Shown: positions 40,465 through 49,809, counted from the first letter of the stretch. The stretch is 64,000 nt of DNA from Streptomyces sp. NBC_00239 (GCF_036194065.1 NZ_CP108095.1:2976001-3040000); one strand, 5' to 3'. Translations and numbers: made by a program. Notes: generated by a model from the sequence alone, not told the origin.

Positions 40465-41483
40465 TGAGCACCACCCAGTCCGACAAGAACCTCCTGGACC
40501 CGGGCTTCGAGCTCACCCTCCGCCCGATGCGCTACCCGGACTTCTACGAGCGCTACCGGGACGCGATCAAGAACACGTGGACGGTGGAGGAGGTCGACCT
40601 CCACTCCGACGTCGCCGACCTCGCCAAGCTCACGCCGGCCGAGCAGCACATGATCGGCCGCCTGGTCGCGTTCTTCGCGACGGGCGACTCGATCGTCTCG
40701 AACAACCTGGTGCTGACGCTCTACAAGCACATCAACTCCCCGGAGGCGCGGCTGTACCTGAGCCGCCAGCTCTTCGAGGAGGCCGTGCACGTCCAGTTCT
40801 ACCTGACGCTGCTCGACACCTACCTGCCCGACCCGGACGACCGCGCGGCCGCCTTCGACGCCGTCGAGGAGATCCCCTCGATCCGCGAGAAGGCGCAGTT
40901 CTGCTTCAAGTGGATGGACTCGGTCGAGAAGATCGACCGGCTGGAGACGCAGGCCGACCGCCGTCGCTTCCTGCTGAACCTGATCTGCTTCGCGGCGTGC
41001 ATCGAGGGCCTGTTCTTCTACGGCGCCTTCGCGTACGTGTACTGGTTCCGCAGCCGCGGCCTGCTGCACGGTCTGGCCACCGGCACCAACTGGGTGTTCC
41101 GCGACGAGACCATGCACATGAACTTCGCGTTCGAGGTCGTGGACACGGTCCGCAAGGAGGAGCCGGAGCTCTTCGACGACGCGCTCCAGCAGCAGGTCAC
41201 GGACATGCTGAAGGAGGCCGTCGAGGCGGAGCTCCAGTTCGGCCGCGACCTGTGCGGTGACGGCCTGCCCGGCATGAACACCGAGTCGATGCGCGAGTAC
41301 CTGGAGTGCGTCGCGGACCAGCGCCTGGTCCGCCTCGGCTTCCCGGCGGTCTACGGCTCGCAGAACCCGTTCTCCTTCATGGAGCTCCAGGGCGTCCAGG
41401 AGCTGACGAACTTCTTCGAGCGCCGCCCGTCGGCGTACCAGGTCGCCGTGGAGGGCACCGTGGACCTGGACGAGGACTTCTAG
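40464..41483 (+). CDS. nrdB: Class Ia ribonucleotide reductase, radical-harbouring small subunit
   Basis: 339 residues, first base overlapping the nrdA stop. The di-iron/tyrosyl-radical site is complete: Asp in ATGDSIVSNN, Glu and His in FEEAVHVQFY with the radical Tyr four residues after the His, Glu in ACIEGLFFYGAF, and Glu/His in FRDETMHMNFAF. The C-terminus (VDLDEDF) is the acidic peptide that docks in NrdA. It generates the stable tyrosyl radical with O2. A terminator hairpin follows 42 bases after the stop. Confidence 0.97.
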   Translation: MSTTQSDKNLLDPGFELTLRPMRYPDFYERYRDAIKNTWTVEEVDLHSDVADLAKLTPAEQHMIGRLVAFFATGDSIVSNNLVLTLYKHINSPEARLYLSRQLFEEAVHVQFYLTLLDTYLPDPDDRAAAFDAVEEIPSIREKAQFCFKWMDSVEKIDRLETQADRRRFLLNLICFAACIEGLFFYGAFAYVYWFRSRGLLHGLATGTNWVFRDETMHMNFAFEVVDTVRKEEPELFDDALQQQVTDMLKEAVEAELQFGRDLCGDGLPGMNTESMREYLECVADQRLVRLGFPAVYGSQNPFSFMELQGVQELTNFFERRPSAYQVAVEGTVDLDEDF

Positions 41484-41525
41484 GAACGGTCCGGCACGAC
41501 CGACCCGGTCCCGGAAGCACGACGG

Positions 41526-41553
41526 AGCGCCCCCGCACCCGCGCGGGGGCGCT
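41526..41553. terminator. Terminator after nrdAB
   Basis: A perfect 11-bp stem AGCGCCCCCGC (41526-41536) and GCGGGGGCGCT (41543-41553), followed by TCGTCGTG. It also ends the small convergent gene at 41574. Confidence 0.85.
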
Positions 41554-41573
41554 TCGTCGTGTCCGGGGCCGGT

Positions 41574-41783
41574 TCAGTGCCCGGCCGCGTGCCGTACGCC
41601 GGCCCGGGGCGCACGGCCGCGGGCCGGAGTCCGCGGGCGCCCGTCCCGGACGAGCTGCTCGCGCTGCCGGGCCGCGCGCAGCTGCCGGTCGATGCGGTGG
41701 TCGCGGAGGGCGCCCCAGAGGGACGGGGCGAGCAGCAGCGCGGCGACGAGGAAGACGGCGAGGAAGCTCAGGAACGTGTTCAT
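41574..41783 (-). CDS. Small single-span membrane protein
   Basis: 69 residues from ATG 41783. One N-terminal membrane helix (FLSFLAVFLVAALLLAPSLWG) is followed by a strongly basic cytoplasmic tail (RDHRIDRQLRAARQREQLVRDGRP). The function is unknown. It lies between nrdB and the AraC-type gene on the opposite strand and shares the divergent promoter region with the latter (81 bases). It could be a chance ORF, but the helix, codon bias and start position look genuine. Confidence 0.6.
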   Translation of the reverse strand: MNTFLSFLAVFLVAALLLAPSLWGALRDHRIDRQLRAARQREQLVRDGRPRTPARGRAPRAGVRHAAGH

Positions 41784-41818
41784 GACTCCACTGTCGCTCT
41801 CCCCGGAAAGATCAAACA

Positions 41819-41855
41819 GTGGCAGGACTGTCATCCGGCATCGAATTACTGCCAC
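41819..41855. promoter_or_regulatory. Inverted repeat before the AraC-type regulator
   Basis: GTGGCAG (41819-41825) and CTGCCAC (41849-41855), perfect 7-bp arms with a 23-base spacer, just before the regulator's ATG at 41865 and in the divergent region with the small membrane gene. A candidate autoregulatory site. Confidence 0.45.
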
Positions 41856-41864
41856 ACTGGGGGC

Positions 41865-42887
41865 ATGACGACCCAGCCTGATCCGAAGACCGCGCCCCCG
41901 CTGAAGGCCGCGCCCACGCTGACGAACGTGGCGGTGGCCGTCACGCGCGGCGTGGCGCCCTTCGAGCTCGGGGTGTTCTGCGAGGTCTTCGGCCTGGACC
42001 GCAGCGATGTGGGACTGCCGTCGTACGACTTCGCGGTGTGCGCGGTGGAAGAGGGGCCCGGGCCGGTACCGACCGGCGACGGGGCGTTCGACATCGTCAC
42101 GCGGCACGGGCTGGAACGGCTGGAGGGCGCCGACCTGATCTGCGTGCCGGCGGACCGGCGGGCGGCCGTCCGGGAGTACCCCGAGCCCTTCCTCGCGGCC
42201 CTGCGCCGGGCGGTGGACCGGGGGGCGATCGTGCTGAGCGTGTGCTCCGGGGCCTACGTGCTGGGCGCTGCCGGGCTCCTCGACGGGCGCCGCTGCACGA
42301 CCCACTGGATGCACGCCCCGGAGCTGTCCCGCCGCTACCCGCGGGCCGACGTGGACCCGGACGTGCTGTACGTGGACGACGGCCCGGTGATCACGGCGGC
42401 GGGCACCGCGTCCGGGATCGACGCCTGCCTCCACGTGGTCCGTCAGGCGCACGGGGCCGCGGTGGCCAACGCCATCGCGCGCCGGATGGTCGTCCCGCCG
42501 CACCGGGACGGCGGCCAGGCCCAGTTCATCCAGCGGCCGCTCCCGGCCGCCGCCTGCGACACGGTGGGCGAGGTGCTCGGCTGGATGGCCCGGCACCTGG
42601 CGGAGGAGATCACCGTGGAGCAGCTGGCGGACCGGGCGCACATGTCACCGCGCACCTTCGCCCGCCGCTTCCTCCAGGAGACCGGCACGACGCCGTACCG
42701 CTGGCTGCTGCGCCACCGGGTGCTGCTGGCGCAGGAGTTGCTGGAGTCGACGGACGCGACCGTCGACACGATCGCCGGGCGCAGCGGCTTCGGCAACGCG
42801 GCGGCGCTGCGCCACCACTTCCTGCGGACGCTCGGCACCACGCCGAACGCCTTCCGCAGGACCTTCCGGGGGCCGGCGGCCGCCTGA
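41865..42887 (+). CDS. nrdS: AraC-family regulator with DJ-1/GATase1-like domain (NrdS-like)
   Basis: 340 residues from ATG 41865. The N-terminal class-I glutamine amidotransferase-like domain (about 20-215) keeps the nucleophile-elbow motif SVCSGAYVLGAAGLLDGR, and the C-terminal AraC domain has two helix-turn-helix units (EEITVEQLADRAHMSPRTFA and VDTIAGRSGFGNAAALRHH). Position directly after nrdAB matches nrdS of the S. coelicolor nrdABS operon, so the symbol is by context. Here, however, a terminator and an opposite-strand gene separate it from nrdB, suggesting its own promoter. Confidence 0.85.
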   Translation: MTTQPDPKTAPPLKAAPTLTNVAVAVTRGVAPFELGVFCEVFGLDRSDVGLPSYDFAVCAVEEGPGPVPTGDGAFDIVTRHGLERLEGADLICVPADRRAAVREYPEPFLAALRRAVDRGAIVLSVCSGAYVLGAAGLLDGRRCTTHWMHAPELSRRYPRADVDPDVLYVDDGPVITAAGTASGIDACLHVVRQAHGAAVANAIARRMVVPPHRDGGQAQFIQRPLPAAACDTVGEVLGWMARHLAEEITVEQLADRAHMSPRTFARRFLQETGTTPYRWLLRHRVLLAQELLESTDATVDTIAGRSGFGNAAALRHHFLRTLGTTPNAFRRTFRGPAAA

Positions 42888-42906
42888 ACCCCCGGACGGG
42901 CGGGGA

Positions 42907-43548
42907 CTACGCGTTGGGGACGGTCTCGTAGCGCGGGGTGCCCTCGGCCATCTGGGCCAGGGCGTCCTTGCGCTCGCGCTTGGAGAGCCGGTCGATGTAC
43001 AGGTAGCCGTACAGGTGGTCGGTCTCGTGCTGGAGGCAGCGGGCGAAGTAGCCGGTGCCGCGGACCTTGATCGGGTTGCCCTGGGCGTCCTGCCCGTGCA
43101 CCACGGCGTAGTCGGGGCGGGCCAGCGCCGCGTACGCGGTGGGCACCGAGAGGCAGCCCTCGTTCGAGTCGTCGAGGACCCGGCGGTCGGCGGGCAGCTC
43201 CTGGAGGACCGGGTTGACGACGACACCGGTGTGCCGGACGCCGTCGTCGTCGGGGCAGTCGTAGACGAAGACCTTCAGGTCCACACCGATCTGGTTGGCG
43301 GCCAGGCCCACGCCCTCGGCGGCCTTCTGGCTCGCGAACATGTCGTCGATCAGCGCGGCGAGCTCGTCGCCGAACTCGGTGACGTCCTTGCACTCGCGGT
43401 GCAGCACCGGATTGCCGACGACCGTGATCGGGCGGGCGGTGCCGCGCTCCCGGTGGGCGAGCTCACGTGCCTCGCAGTCCTCGGTGTCCACGACGTAGCC
43501 GTCGTTCACCTCGGCAGCCTCGTTGACCGTGTTCTCCTGCTGCGACAT
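42907..43548 (-). CDS. def: Peptide deformylase
   Basis: 213 residues. Removes the N-formyl group from new proteins. All three motifs are present: [10 protein letters not shown] (79-88), EGCLSVP (130-136, metal ligand Cys132) and QHETDH (173-178, ligands His174 and His178 with Glu175). The N-terminal 40 residues are an acidic extension compared with E. coli Def. It converges on the AraC-type gene with 19 bases between stops. Confidence 0.96.
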   Translation of the reverse strand: MSQQENTVNEAAEVNDGYVVDTEDCEARELAHRERGTARPITVVGNPVLHRECKDVTEFGDELAALIDDMFASQKAAEGVGLAANQIGVDLKVFVYDCPDDDGVRHTGVVVNPVLQELPADRRVLDDSNEGCLSVPTAYAALARPDYAVVHGQDAQGNPIKVRGTGYFARCLQHETDHLYGYLYIDRLSKRERKDALAQMAEGTPRYETVPNA

Positions 43549-43582
43549 GTCCGCCGTACGCCTTCCGTAAGTCTGCCGGTGT

Positions 43583-43601
43583 GCCCGTACAGAGTACGGG
43601 C
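43583..43601 (-). terminator. Hairpin between the TPR gene and def
   Basis: A perfect 8-bp stem GCCCGTAC (43583-43590) and GTACGGGC (43594-43601) with a 3-base loop, just after the stop of the TPR gene on the minus strand and 35 bases upstream of def. Confidence 0.6.
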
Positions 43602-43606
43602 AGCGC

Positions 43607-44602
43607 TCAGCAGACTTCTTCGAGATCCCGCCACTCGCGGCTGTCCGGACTGTCGGCCACCCAGCCGTCGAGGAGTCCGCGGACCAGCCCGGCGGGGGCG
43701 GCGAGGCCGCACTCCCGCTCGGGCACCCAGAGCGAGCCGGAACCGGCCGTCCGGTGGCCCAGCGGACCGGGATGGCCGGGCTCGCTGTGGTCGTGCGGGT
43801 CGAGGTGCTCGCCGTCGCCCTCGCCGCTGGGCATGGCGCTCTCCGAGCAGGTCCGACACAGCAGCCGCACCGACGAGGACCAGTCCTCGGCGGCGAAGCC
43901 GGCGTCCGAGGCCAGCTGCTCCAGCGCGTCGCGGTCCGCCTCGGTGGCCGCCTCCAGCAGCACCACCCATGTCGGCACGGGCGAGGGCGCCCACAGCTCG
44001 ATCTCGTCGAAGACGGGGTAGGAGGGGCCGGCCGCGGTGACCCGCTCGCCGTGCGGGACCCCGTCGTGCAGGACCACCTCGCCCCAGCGCCGGCCGGAAG
44101 ACGGCAGCGGGATCGAGAGGACCTCCATCCGGGCCGGATCGAGCCTGCGGCCCCACACGACCTCGGCCTCGCCCTCGGGCGACAGCCGGACGGCCGCGCT
44201 GCCCAGCTCCATGCCCACCGGTTCGCCGGCCGCGCCCGCGCCCCGGGGGTCGCCGGGCACCTTCAGTCCGTACGCCTGCCAGGCCCGCCGGGCCAGCGGC
44301 CAGTCCTGGAGGGCGGTGGCGGCGATGCCCACGTTCCACCAGTCCGGCGCGCCGGTCTCGCGGTCGAGGAGGGCCACGGCGCGCAGCCCGGCGGCCCGCG
44401 CCTGTTCCCAGTCGTGCCGGAACTTGTGGAGCAGCGCCAGGTTGAACCAGGACTCGGAGAGCCATGGCTCCATGTCGGCGGCGCGCGTCAGCAGCGCTCC
44501 CGCGTCTTCGTACCGGCCGTCGCCGATCAGCGTGAACGCGCGGTCGGTGGCCTGCCGCCACGAGGCGGAGGGCCGATGCCGTACCTTCCCGAAGATCCTC
44601 AC
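43607..44602 (-). CDS. Tetratricopeptide-repeat-like cytosolic protein
   Basis: 331 residues from GTG 44602 ([15 protein letters not shown]). Earlier in-frame ATGs at 44680 or 44710 would add poorly conserved sequence. Two or three TPR-type helical repeats lie at about 20-110 ([65 protein letters not shown]). A beta-rich domain follows with several conserved Cys near the end ([19 protein letters not shown]) that could bind zinc. The function is unknown. It is the next gene downstream of the HD-domain pair on the same strand. Confidence 0.8.
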   Translation of the reverse strand: MRIFGKVRHRPSASWRQATDRAFTLIGDGRYEDAGALLTRAADMEPWLSESWFNLALLHKFRHDWEQARAAGLRAVALLDRETGAPDWWNVGIAATALQDWPLARRAWQAYGLKVPGDPRGAGAAGEPVGMELGSAAVRLSPEGEAEVVWGRRLDPARMEVLSIPLPSSGRRWGEVVLHDGVPHGERVTAAGPSYPVFDEIELWAPSPVPTWVVLLEAATEADRDALEQLASDAGFAAEDWSSSVRLLCRTCSESAMPSGEGDGEHLDPHDHSEPGHPGPLGHRTAGSGSLWVPERECGLAAPAGLVRGLLDGWVADSPDSREWRDLEEVC

Positions 44603-44720
44603 GATTCCCGCCTGCCTGGGGGCACCTCCCAGCGGTGGCTGGGACTGCGGTGCAGCCTTGCGGACACTCTCTCTTCGCATCCAACCATGCCCACTCGGAC
44701 GGCCGCTCATTACCCGCGGG

Positions 44721-46079
44721 TTACCCCGGTGCAGAAGGGGCCACTCCGGCACGTCCGGGAGGGTACTCGCGCCCGTCCCGCGGGCCGTCCGGTCCACTCG
44801 CGGCCGGGCCGTCCGCGCTGGGGCCGCCGCCGTCGCCGCCCCGCTGGAGCACCCGGGCGAGGGCTTCGACGACCGCCGGCTGGTAGGCGTGGGCGGTGCC
44901 CAGCCGCAGCTGTTCGAGGGCGGCCAGCGAGCCGCCCGGATGCCGGTCCCCGCCCGCCAGGTCGTCGTACGCGTTCACGGTCCGCACGATCCGGGCGGAC
45001 AGCGGCTGGTCCCGGTACGGGTCCGCCTGCCGCTCGACCACGACGGCCACCGCCGGCGGCACGCCGGTCTGGCGGGCCACCTCCCCGCCCAGCTCGGCGA
45101 TCCGGCGCCGCTCGGCGTCCGGCAGCAGCGCGGTGGCGCCGTCCGGCACGGGGTCGACGAGGGCGAGCTGGCCGATGTCGTGCATCAGGGCCGCGTACTC
45201 CAGCACGGTCAGTTCGCGCGCGGACAGGCCCAGGTCCCGGCCCACCTCGCAGCTGAGGGCGGCGACCCGGCGGGCGTGCCCCGGCCGGGTGTAGCCGGCG
45301 ATCTCGGTGGCCCGGGCCAGCGAGGTGATCGTCTGCCGGTAGGTGGTGCGGATCGCCGTGATCCGCCGGAAGGACATCTGGGTGAGCACGAGCGGCACGC
45401 TGAACACGGGCAGCGCCCACAGCCCGGCGCCGGCCACCCCGAGGGCCATCACCACGCCGGTCGCGCAGATGGCCGAGCCGATCCCGGCCAGCGCGCGCAG
45501 CTCGTCGCGCAGCAGCGGCCCGTACGGCCATCCGGTGCGGGCGGCGGCCAGCGCGGCGGCCAGCACCGCGTCGCACAGGGCGGTCAGCCCGAGCAGGACC
45601 AGCAGGAACAGCACCAGGTAGGGGCCTTGGCCCAGCCGGTCGGTGAGCCTGCCGGAGTTGTAGAGCGGCTGGAAGCAGGCGGCGGCGAAGGCCACCGTGA
45701 GGACCCGGCGGGCCACGTGGTCCAGGGCGGGGCCGCGGCCCATCGCGACGTGCGGGACCACCCCGACCAGGGCGGCCGCGACCACCACGGCGACGGTCTG
45801 GAGCACGCCGTGGTGGGTGGGGTGGCCGGCGTTCTGGCCGAGCAGTGCGTAGGCGAGGGCCCCGGCGGAGCCCAGCGGCGCGGGCTGGCGGTCGTCGACG
45901 GGCAGCCGCCCGGCCCAGTCCCGGGTGTCCCGGCGGGCCAGCTCGCCGATGGTGATCAGGATGCCGAAGACGAGGGCGATCCGCGGTTCCACGACCCCGT
46001 TCCACAGGGTGTGCCCGAGCCCCGCCGCGGTGAGCACGCCGGCCGCGCCGCGCACGGCCCACACGATGGCGGTCCTCAC
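44721..46079 (-). CDS. Membrane HD-domain protein, degenerate HD-GYP relative
   Basis: 452 residues from GTG 46079, overlapping the upstream HD-GYP gene by GTGA. About six or seven N-terminal membrane helices (to about 230) precede a cytosolic HD domain: GHARRVAALSCEVGRDL and YAALMHDIGQLALV keep the first His and the HD pair. The later HD-GYP motifs HHERxDGxGYP and ADxFDAM are replaced by VVERQADPYRD and VNAYDDLAG. It therefore probably lacks the second metal site and c-di-GMP hydrolysis, and may act as a sensor or partner of the intact enzyme encoded upstream. Confidence 0.85.
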   Translation of the reverse strand: MRTAIVWAVRGAAGVLTAAGLGHTLWNGVVEPRIALVFGILITIGELARRDTRDWAGRLPVDDRQPAPLGSAGALAYALLGQNAGHPTHHGVLQTVAVVVAAALVGVVPHVAMGRGPALDHVARRVLTVAFAAACFQPLYNSGRLTDRLGQGPYLVLFLLVLLGLTALCDAVLAAALAAARTGWPYGPLLRDELRALAGIGSAICATGVVMALGVAGAGLWALPVFSVPLVLTQMSFRRITAIRTTYRQTITSLARATEIAGYTRPGHARRVAALSCEVGRDLGLSARELTVLEYAALMHDIGQLALVDPVPDGATALLPDAERRRIAELGGEVARQTGVPPAVAVVVERQADPYRDQPLSARIVRTVNAYDDLAGGDRHPGGSLAALEQLRLGTAHAYQPAVVEALARVLQRGGDGGGPSADGPAASGPDGPRDGREYPPGRAGVAPSAPG

Positions 46080-47704
46080 CGGCCGCCCCCGGCGCCCCGG
46101 CCGGCCGCCCCCGCCCCGCCCGGCCGGCCGGCCCGGCTCGGCTTGCCCGGCCGGCGGGCCGGGGCCCCCTGGCCGGCCTGGGCGGGCAGTCCGGGGAGCC
46201 CCGCTTCCTCCACTCCGCCGTGAGGCGCGTCGTCTTCCCCGACCTCGTCCCCGACCTCGTCCCCGACCTCGGCCCCGTCGTCGTCCCCGCCCGGCCCGCG
46301 GCCCGGTGGGGAAGCCGAAGCGGAATCCGATCCGGACGCCGCACCGGAGGCGGCCGGGGCATCGGGCGCGACCGCGGCCGCCGGCCCGGCCGGGATCACC
46401 TGGAGGTCCGCGCCCGCGGTCACCACCGGGTGCCAGCCGTGCCGGTCCACCGCCCGGACCAGCGCCCCGACCATCGCCGGGTCGAACTGCGCCCCGGCGC
46501 ACCGCTCCAGCTCGGCCATCGCCACCGGCACCGGGCGGGCCCGGCTGTAGGACCGGGTGGAGGTCATCGCGTCGAAGGCGTCGGCCACGGCCACCACCCG
46601 GGCCAGCACCGGGATCTGGTCCCCGGTCAGCCCGTACGGGTAGCCGGAGCCGTCGACCCGCTCGTGGTGGTGCAGGATCGCCGCCCGCGCCTCCCCGAGG
46701 AACCCGATCCCGCGCACCATCTCGTGCCCGTACTCGGGGTGCAGCTCGATGATCCCGCGCTCTTCCGGGGTCAGCGGCCCGTCCTTGCGCAGCAGCCGGG
46801 TGGGCACGCCCAGCTTCCCGACGTCGTGGAGGATCCCGGCGATCCGGACCACCTCCAGCCGCTCCTCCGGCATCCCCAGCTCGCGGGCGATCATCGCGGA
46901 GGCCTGGCCGACCCGTTCGCTGTGGCCGCGCGTGTAGCGGTCCTTGATGTCGACGGCCTGGACGAGCGCGCGGATCGTGGCCCGGTGGGCGGCGCGCTCG
47001 CGGTGGTACTGGGCGAAGACCCAGCAGGAGATGTACATGGGGAGCAGCACCAGCAGCGCGGCCGGCGGGCCGTACGGGCTGCGCCACATCACGGCCATCA
47101 TCAGGCCGGCCAGTCCGTGCACGGCGTGCGGTCCGAGCGAGCGCAGCAGCAGGCCCCGCCAGGCGGTGCGGGCGGGCAGCCGTTCGGCGGTGGCCAGCAC
47201 TCCCCCGTCGAGGGCGGTCAGCACCAGGGTGAAGGCGGCGGACGCGGCGGCGGCCGGGAGCAGCGCGTAGGGCAGGTCCGGGCGCACCCAGCCGGGCCCC
47301 GCGCCGCCGAGCGCGGCCGGGCCGCCGAGCAGCGCGTACGTCTGCCCCGCGGCCCAGGCGGCTATGGACTGCTGTGCGGCGTGCCAGACCCGGCGTACCG
47401 CGACGGGCCGTCCGGTGACCTTGCCGGCCAGCGCGCCGGGCACCGCGGCGAGCGCGGCGGCGGCCGGGGGAAGCAGGAACACGGCCGCCAACAGCACCGG
47501 GAAGAAGGCGCCCATGCCCTCGGGCACTCTGCTGCCGAAGACCCGGCGCACCTTGACGAGTTCGAGGGCCGGGTAGAGCCCGGCGAGCAGGACGACGGCG
47601 CCCCAGGGGGTGCCGTCGGCGGTCAGTGCGGGAGCGGCGCAGAGAATTGCGCCGAGAAGGGCGCAGGCGATATAGACACGCGCCCCCGGCGGAAGCACCC
47701 GCAT
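46076..47704 (-). CDS. Membrane HD-GYP phosphodiesterase (c-di-GMP)
   Basis: 542 residues from ATG 47704 (MRVLPPGARV). About seven membrane helices to residue 230, then a complete HD-GYP domain: RGHSERVGQASAMIA, GILHDVGKLGVP, ELHPEYGHEMV, HHHERVDGSGYPYGL and VVAVADAFDAM. These hold the metal-binding His/Asp set and the GYP loop, so hydrolysis of cyclic di-GMP is expected. The C-terminal 110 residues are Gly/Ala/Pro/Asp-rich and disordered, with a repeated GDEV run. It leads a two-gene unit with the degenerate HD protein and lies downstream of rsrA. Confidence 0.9.
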   Translation of the reverse strand: MRVLPPGARVYIACALLGAILCAAPALTADGTPWGAVVLLAGLYPALELVKVRRVFGSRVPEGMGAFFPVLLAAVFLLPPAAAALAAVPGALAGKVTGRPVAVRRVWHAAQQSIAAWAAGQTYALLGGPAALGGAGPGWVRPDLPYALLPAAAASAAFTLVLTALDGGVLATAERLPARTAWRGLLLRSLGPHAVHGLAGLMMAVMWRSPYGPPAALLVLLPMYISCWVFAQYHRERAAHRATIRALVQAVDIKDRYTRGHSERVGQASAMIARELGMPEERLEVVRIAGILHDVGKLGVPTRLLRKDGPLTPEERGIIELHPEYGHEMVRGIGFLGEARAAILHHHERVDGSGYPYGLTGDQIPVLARVVAVADAFDAMTSTRSYSRARPVPVAMAELERCAGAQFDPAMVGALVRAVDRHGWHPVVTAGADLQVIPAGPAAAVAPDAPAASGAASGSDSASASPPGRGPGGDDDGAEVGDEVGDEVGEDDAPHGGVEEAGLPGLPAQAGQGAPARRPGKPSRAGRPGGAGAAGRGAGGGR

Positions 47705-47777
47705 GGCGCTCTCCTCCCCCGTGTGCCCGAGCAAGTCAGGTACCGAATCGAAGCAGTACCGACTGGGGAGAATATGG

Positions 47778-47800
47778 GGGGCCCGCTGCCGGCGGGCCCC
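47778..47800 (-). terminator. Hairpin between rsrA and the HD-GYP gene
   Basis: A 9-bp stem GGGGCCCGC (47778-47786) and GCGGGCCCC (47792-47800), loop of 5 bases. It lies after the sigR-rsrA unit on the minus strand and 74 bases upstream of the HD-GYP start. Confidence 0.65.
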
Positions 47801-47899
47801 ATTTTCGTATTGCGCCGTCCGGGCGGCCTCGGATTAGCACCTTCGGGTGAACGAAGGGTGGCTGCCCCGAGGCGGGTCGGAGTGGCTGCGGCCGTCCGC

Positions 47900-48202
47900 T
47901 CAGGTGGTGGCGGGACCGGCCGTGATGTCCTGGTCGGGCACGGCCTGCCCGGAGCGGATCAGCTCGATCCGCCCCATCACCTTGGAGCGCAGGTCGGTCG
48001 GCACGTCGTCCGATCCGCAGCAGCGCTTCACCAGCTTCTTCACGGCCTGTTCGAGGCCGTACTTCTCCAGGCAGGGATTGCACTCGCCGAAGTGCGTCTC
48101 GAACTTCGTGCAGTCACTGTCCGGCATCTCGTGGTCAAGGAACTCATAAAGGTGGTCCAGGACCTCAGAGCAGTCCGTCTCGTGCGGCTCTCCGCAGCTC
48201 AT
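47900..48202 (-). CDS. rsrA: Zinc-binding redox-sensing anti-sigma factor RsrA
   Basis: 100 residues. The ZAS motif H-x3-C-x2-C is His37-Cys41-Cys44 (HFGECNPC), and Cys11 completes the zinc site; Cys3, Cys31, Cys61 and Cys62 are also present. In S. coelicolor RsrA, oxidation forms a Cys11-Cys44 disulfide that expels zinc and frees SigR; numbering here is identical. The ATG overlaps the sigR stop by ATGA, so the two are translated together. Confidence 0.97.
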   Translation of the reverse strand: MSCGEPHETDCSEVLDHLYEFLDHEMPDSDCTKFETHFGECNPCLEKYGLEQAVKKLVKRCCGSDDVPTDLRSKVMGRIELIRSGQAVPDQDITAGPATT

Positions 48203-49008
48203 GAGCCCGAGCCTTTCCGGTCGTTCGACTCTCCCGCGCCGGCGGGGACCAGCCCGCGGTCACGGGCGTAGTCCTCCAGCATTCCGCGGAGTTGACGGCG
48301 GCCACGGTGCAGTCGCGACATGACCGTACCGATGGGTGTACCCATGATGTCCGCGATCTCCTTGTACGCAAAGCCCTCGACGTCCGCGAGATAGACGGCG
48401 ATGCGGAACTCTTCCGGAATGGCCTGAAGGGCTTCCTTCACGTCGGAATCCGGAAGGTGGTCGAGCGCCTGCGACTCGGCCGAGCGCAGACCGGTCGACA
48501 TGTGCGACTCGGCGCGCGCGAGCTGCCAGTCCTCGATCTCCTCGGCCGCACTGCGCTGGGGCTCGCGCTGCTTCTTGCGGTACGAGTTGATGAACGTGTT
48601 GGTCAGAATGCGGTACAGCCAGGCCTTGAGGTTGGTCCCCTCGCGGAACTGGTGGAAGGACGCGTACGCCTTGGCGTACGTCTCCTGCACCAGGTCCTCC
48701 GCGTCGGCCGGATTGCGCGTCATGCGCAGGGCGGCGGAGTACATCTGGTCGAGGTAGCCGAGGGCGTCCCGCTCGAAGCGCAGGTTGCGCTCCTCGGTCG
48801 TCTCCTCCGCGCGGACGTCGTCGGTCCCGGTAACAGGACCCACCTCCTCCAACACCGTGGCGGACCCGAATGCGGACCCGCTCGAATCGGAGAATACGCG
48901 ACCAACCCGCCCGTCCGCCGCTCGAATAGGGGCCTTCTTGGGCGCCGCGAGGACCGTCCACTCCAGGTCAGCGGCCTGCGGACGGTTGGGGCAGATGGTC
49001 GAGCCCAT
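48199..49008 (-). CDS. sigR: Thiol-oxidative-stress ECF sigma factor SigR, long isoform (SigR')
   Basis: 269 residues from ATG 49008 ([17 protein letters not shown]). A second start, GTG 48843 with a GGAGGAGG just before it, gives a 214-residue protein; the difference is exactly 55 residues, as known for the unstable, induced SigR' isoform of actinomycetes. ECF regions: sigma2 ([29 protein letters not shown] read in part, then [17 protein letters not shown]) and sigma4 ([38 protein letters not shown]). It drives thioredoxin, mycothiol and protease genes on disulfide stress. Only the long form lies downstream of the SigR-type promoter at 49058-49083. Confidence 0.96.
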   Translation of the reverse strand: MGSTICPNRPQAADLEWTVLAAPKKAPIRAADGRVGRVFSDSSGSAFGSATVLEEVGPVTGTDDVRAEETTEERNLRFERDALGYLDQMYSAALRMTRNPADAEDLVQETYAKAYASFHQFREGTNLKAWLYRILTNTFINSYRKKQREPQRSAAEEIEDWQLARAESHMSTGLRSAESQALDHLPDSDVKEALQAIPEEFRIAVYLADVEGFAYKEIADIMGTPIGTVMSRLHRGRRQLRGMLEDYARDRGLVPAGAGESNDRKGSGS

Positions 49009-49057
49009 GCGGCGCCTCTTCTCCTCTGGCTGTGCTGTACGTACCGACGTCCCGTAC

Positions 49058-49083
49058 AACCCGGGCACCCCGCAGCACATTCC
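49058..49083 (-). promoter_or_regulatory. sigR: SigR-dependent promoter of sigR
   Basis: On the minus strand GGAAT (49083-49079), an 18-base spacer, then GTT (49060-49058): the exact SigR consensus GGAAT-N18-GTT. Transcripts from it would start at about 49050 and include the long-isoform ATG at 49008, giving the positive autoregulatory loop. Confidence 0.9.
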
Positions 49084-49133
49084 CGTGACGGCCGCCACTC
49101 GTGCGGCGTGCGTCACCGTGCGGTTCCGCAGGG

Positions 49134-49778
49134 TCAGCCGACGAGGCGCTCCAGCCAGTCGCCGACGGCGTCCGCGATCAGCTCCAGGGCGGCCTCCTGG
49201 GTGAGGTCGGCCTTCTTGGGCACGGCGAAGCCGTGGTCGCCGAAGGGCACCTCCACCAGCTCGTGCGCGCCGGCCGGGAACTCCTCGGGGCGCCCGAACG
49301 GGTCCCGCCCGCCCTGCACCACCAGGGTGGGGAGCCCGGCGCCGGTCAGCTCCTCGGCCCGCGAGCGCTCCGGCCGGCCGGGCGGGTGCAGCGGGAAGGC
49401 CAGCGCGAGCACCCCGGCGGCGCGCAGCTCGCGACCGGTGCGGCAGGCCACCCGGGCGCCCGCGCTGCGGCCGCCCGCGATCACCGGCAGGCCGGGCTCC
49501 GCCAGCGCCGGCCACAGCCCGCGCCAGCCCTCGTCCAGCACCTTGGGCGCGGCGGCGACCTTCTTCCCGGCGACCCGCCAGGGCTGTTCGACCAGGGCCA
49601 CGGTGAATCCGCGGGCGGGCAGCGCGGCGGCGAGCGCCTGCAGGTCGCGGGCCTCGATGCCGCCGCCCGCTCCGTGGCTCACCGCGAGCACGGCCCGGGC
49701 CTTCGTGGCCCGGGGCGCGGCGACCCAGGTGATGCGGGCCTCGCCGGCCGGGGTGTCCACCGTCTGGATGCGCGTCAT
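49134..49778 (-). CDS. Alpha/beta-hydrolase (dienelactone-hydrolase-like)
   Basis: 214 residues from ATG 49778 (an ATG nine bases upstream is possible). The fold is small alpha/beta hydrolase: [10 protein letters not shown] is the oxyanion-hole strand, [17 protein letters not shown] the nucleophile elbow with Ser, [13 protein letters not shown] the acid Asp, and FGDHGFAVP the catalytic His. This is the TEX30/KANL3-type family; substrates are unknown. It is 31 bases upstream of the SRAP gene's end on the same strand. Confidence 0.88.
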   Translation of the reverse strand: MTRIQTVDTPAGEARITWVAAPRATKARAVLAVSHGAGGGIEARDLQALAAALPARGFTVALVEQPWRVAGKKVAAAPKVLDEGWRGLWPALAEPGLPVIAGGRSAGARVACRTGRELRAAGVLALAFPLHPPGRPERSRAEELTGAGLPTLVVQGGRDPFGRPEEFPAGAHELVEVPFGDHGFAVPKKADLTQEAALELIADAVGDWLERLVG

Positions 49779-49809
49779 GGGCCTCATCCTGCCCGGTGGT
49801 CCGGCCGGC

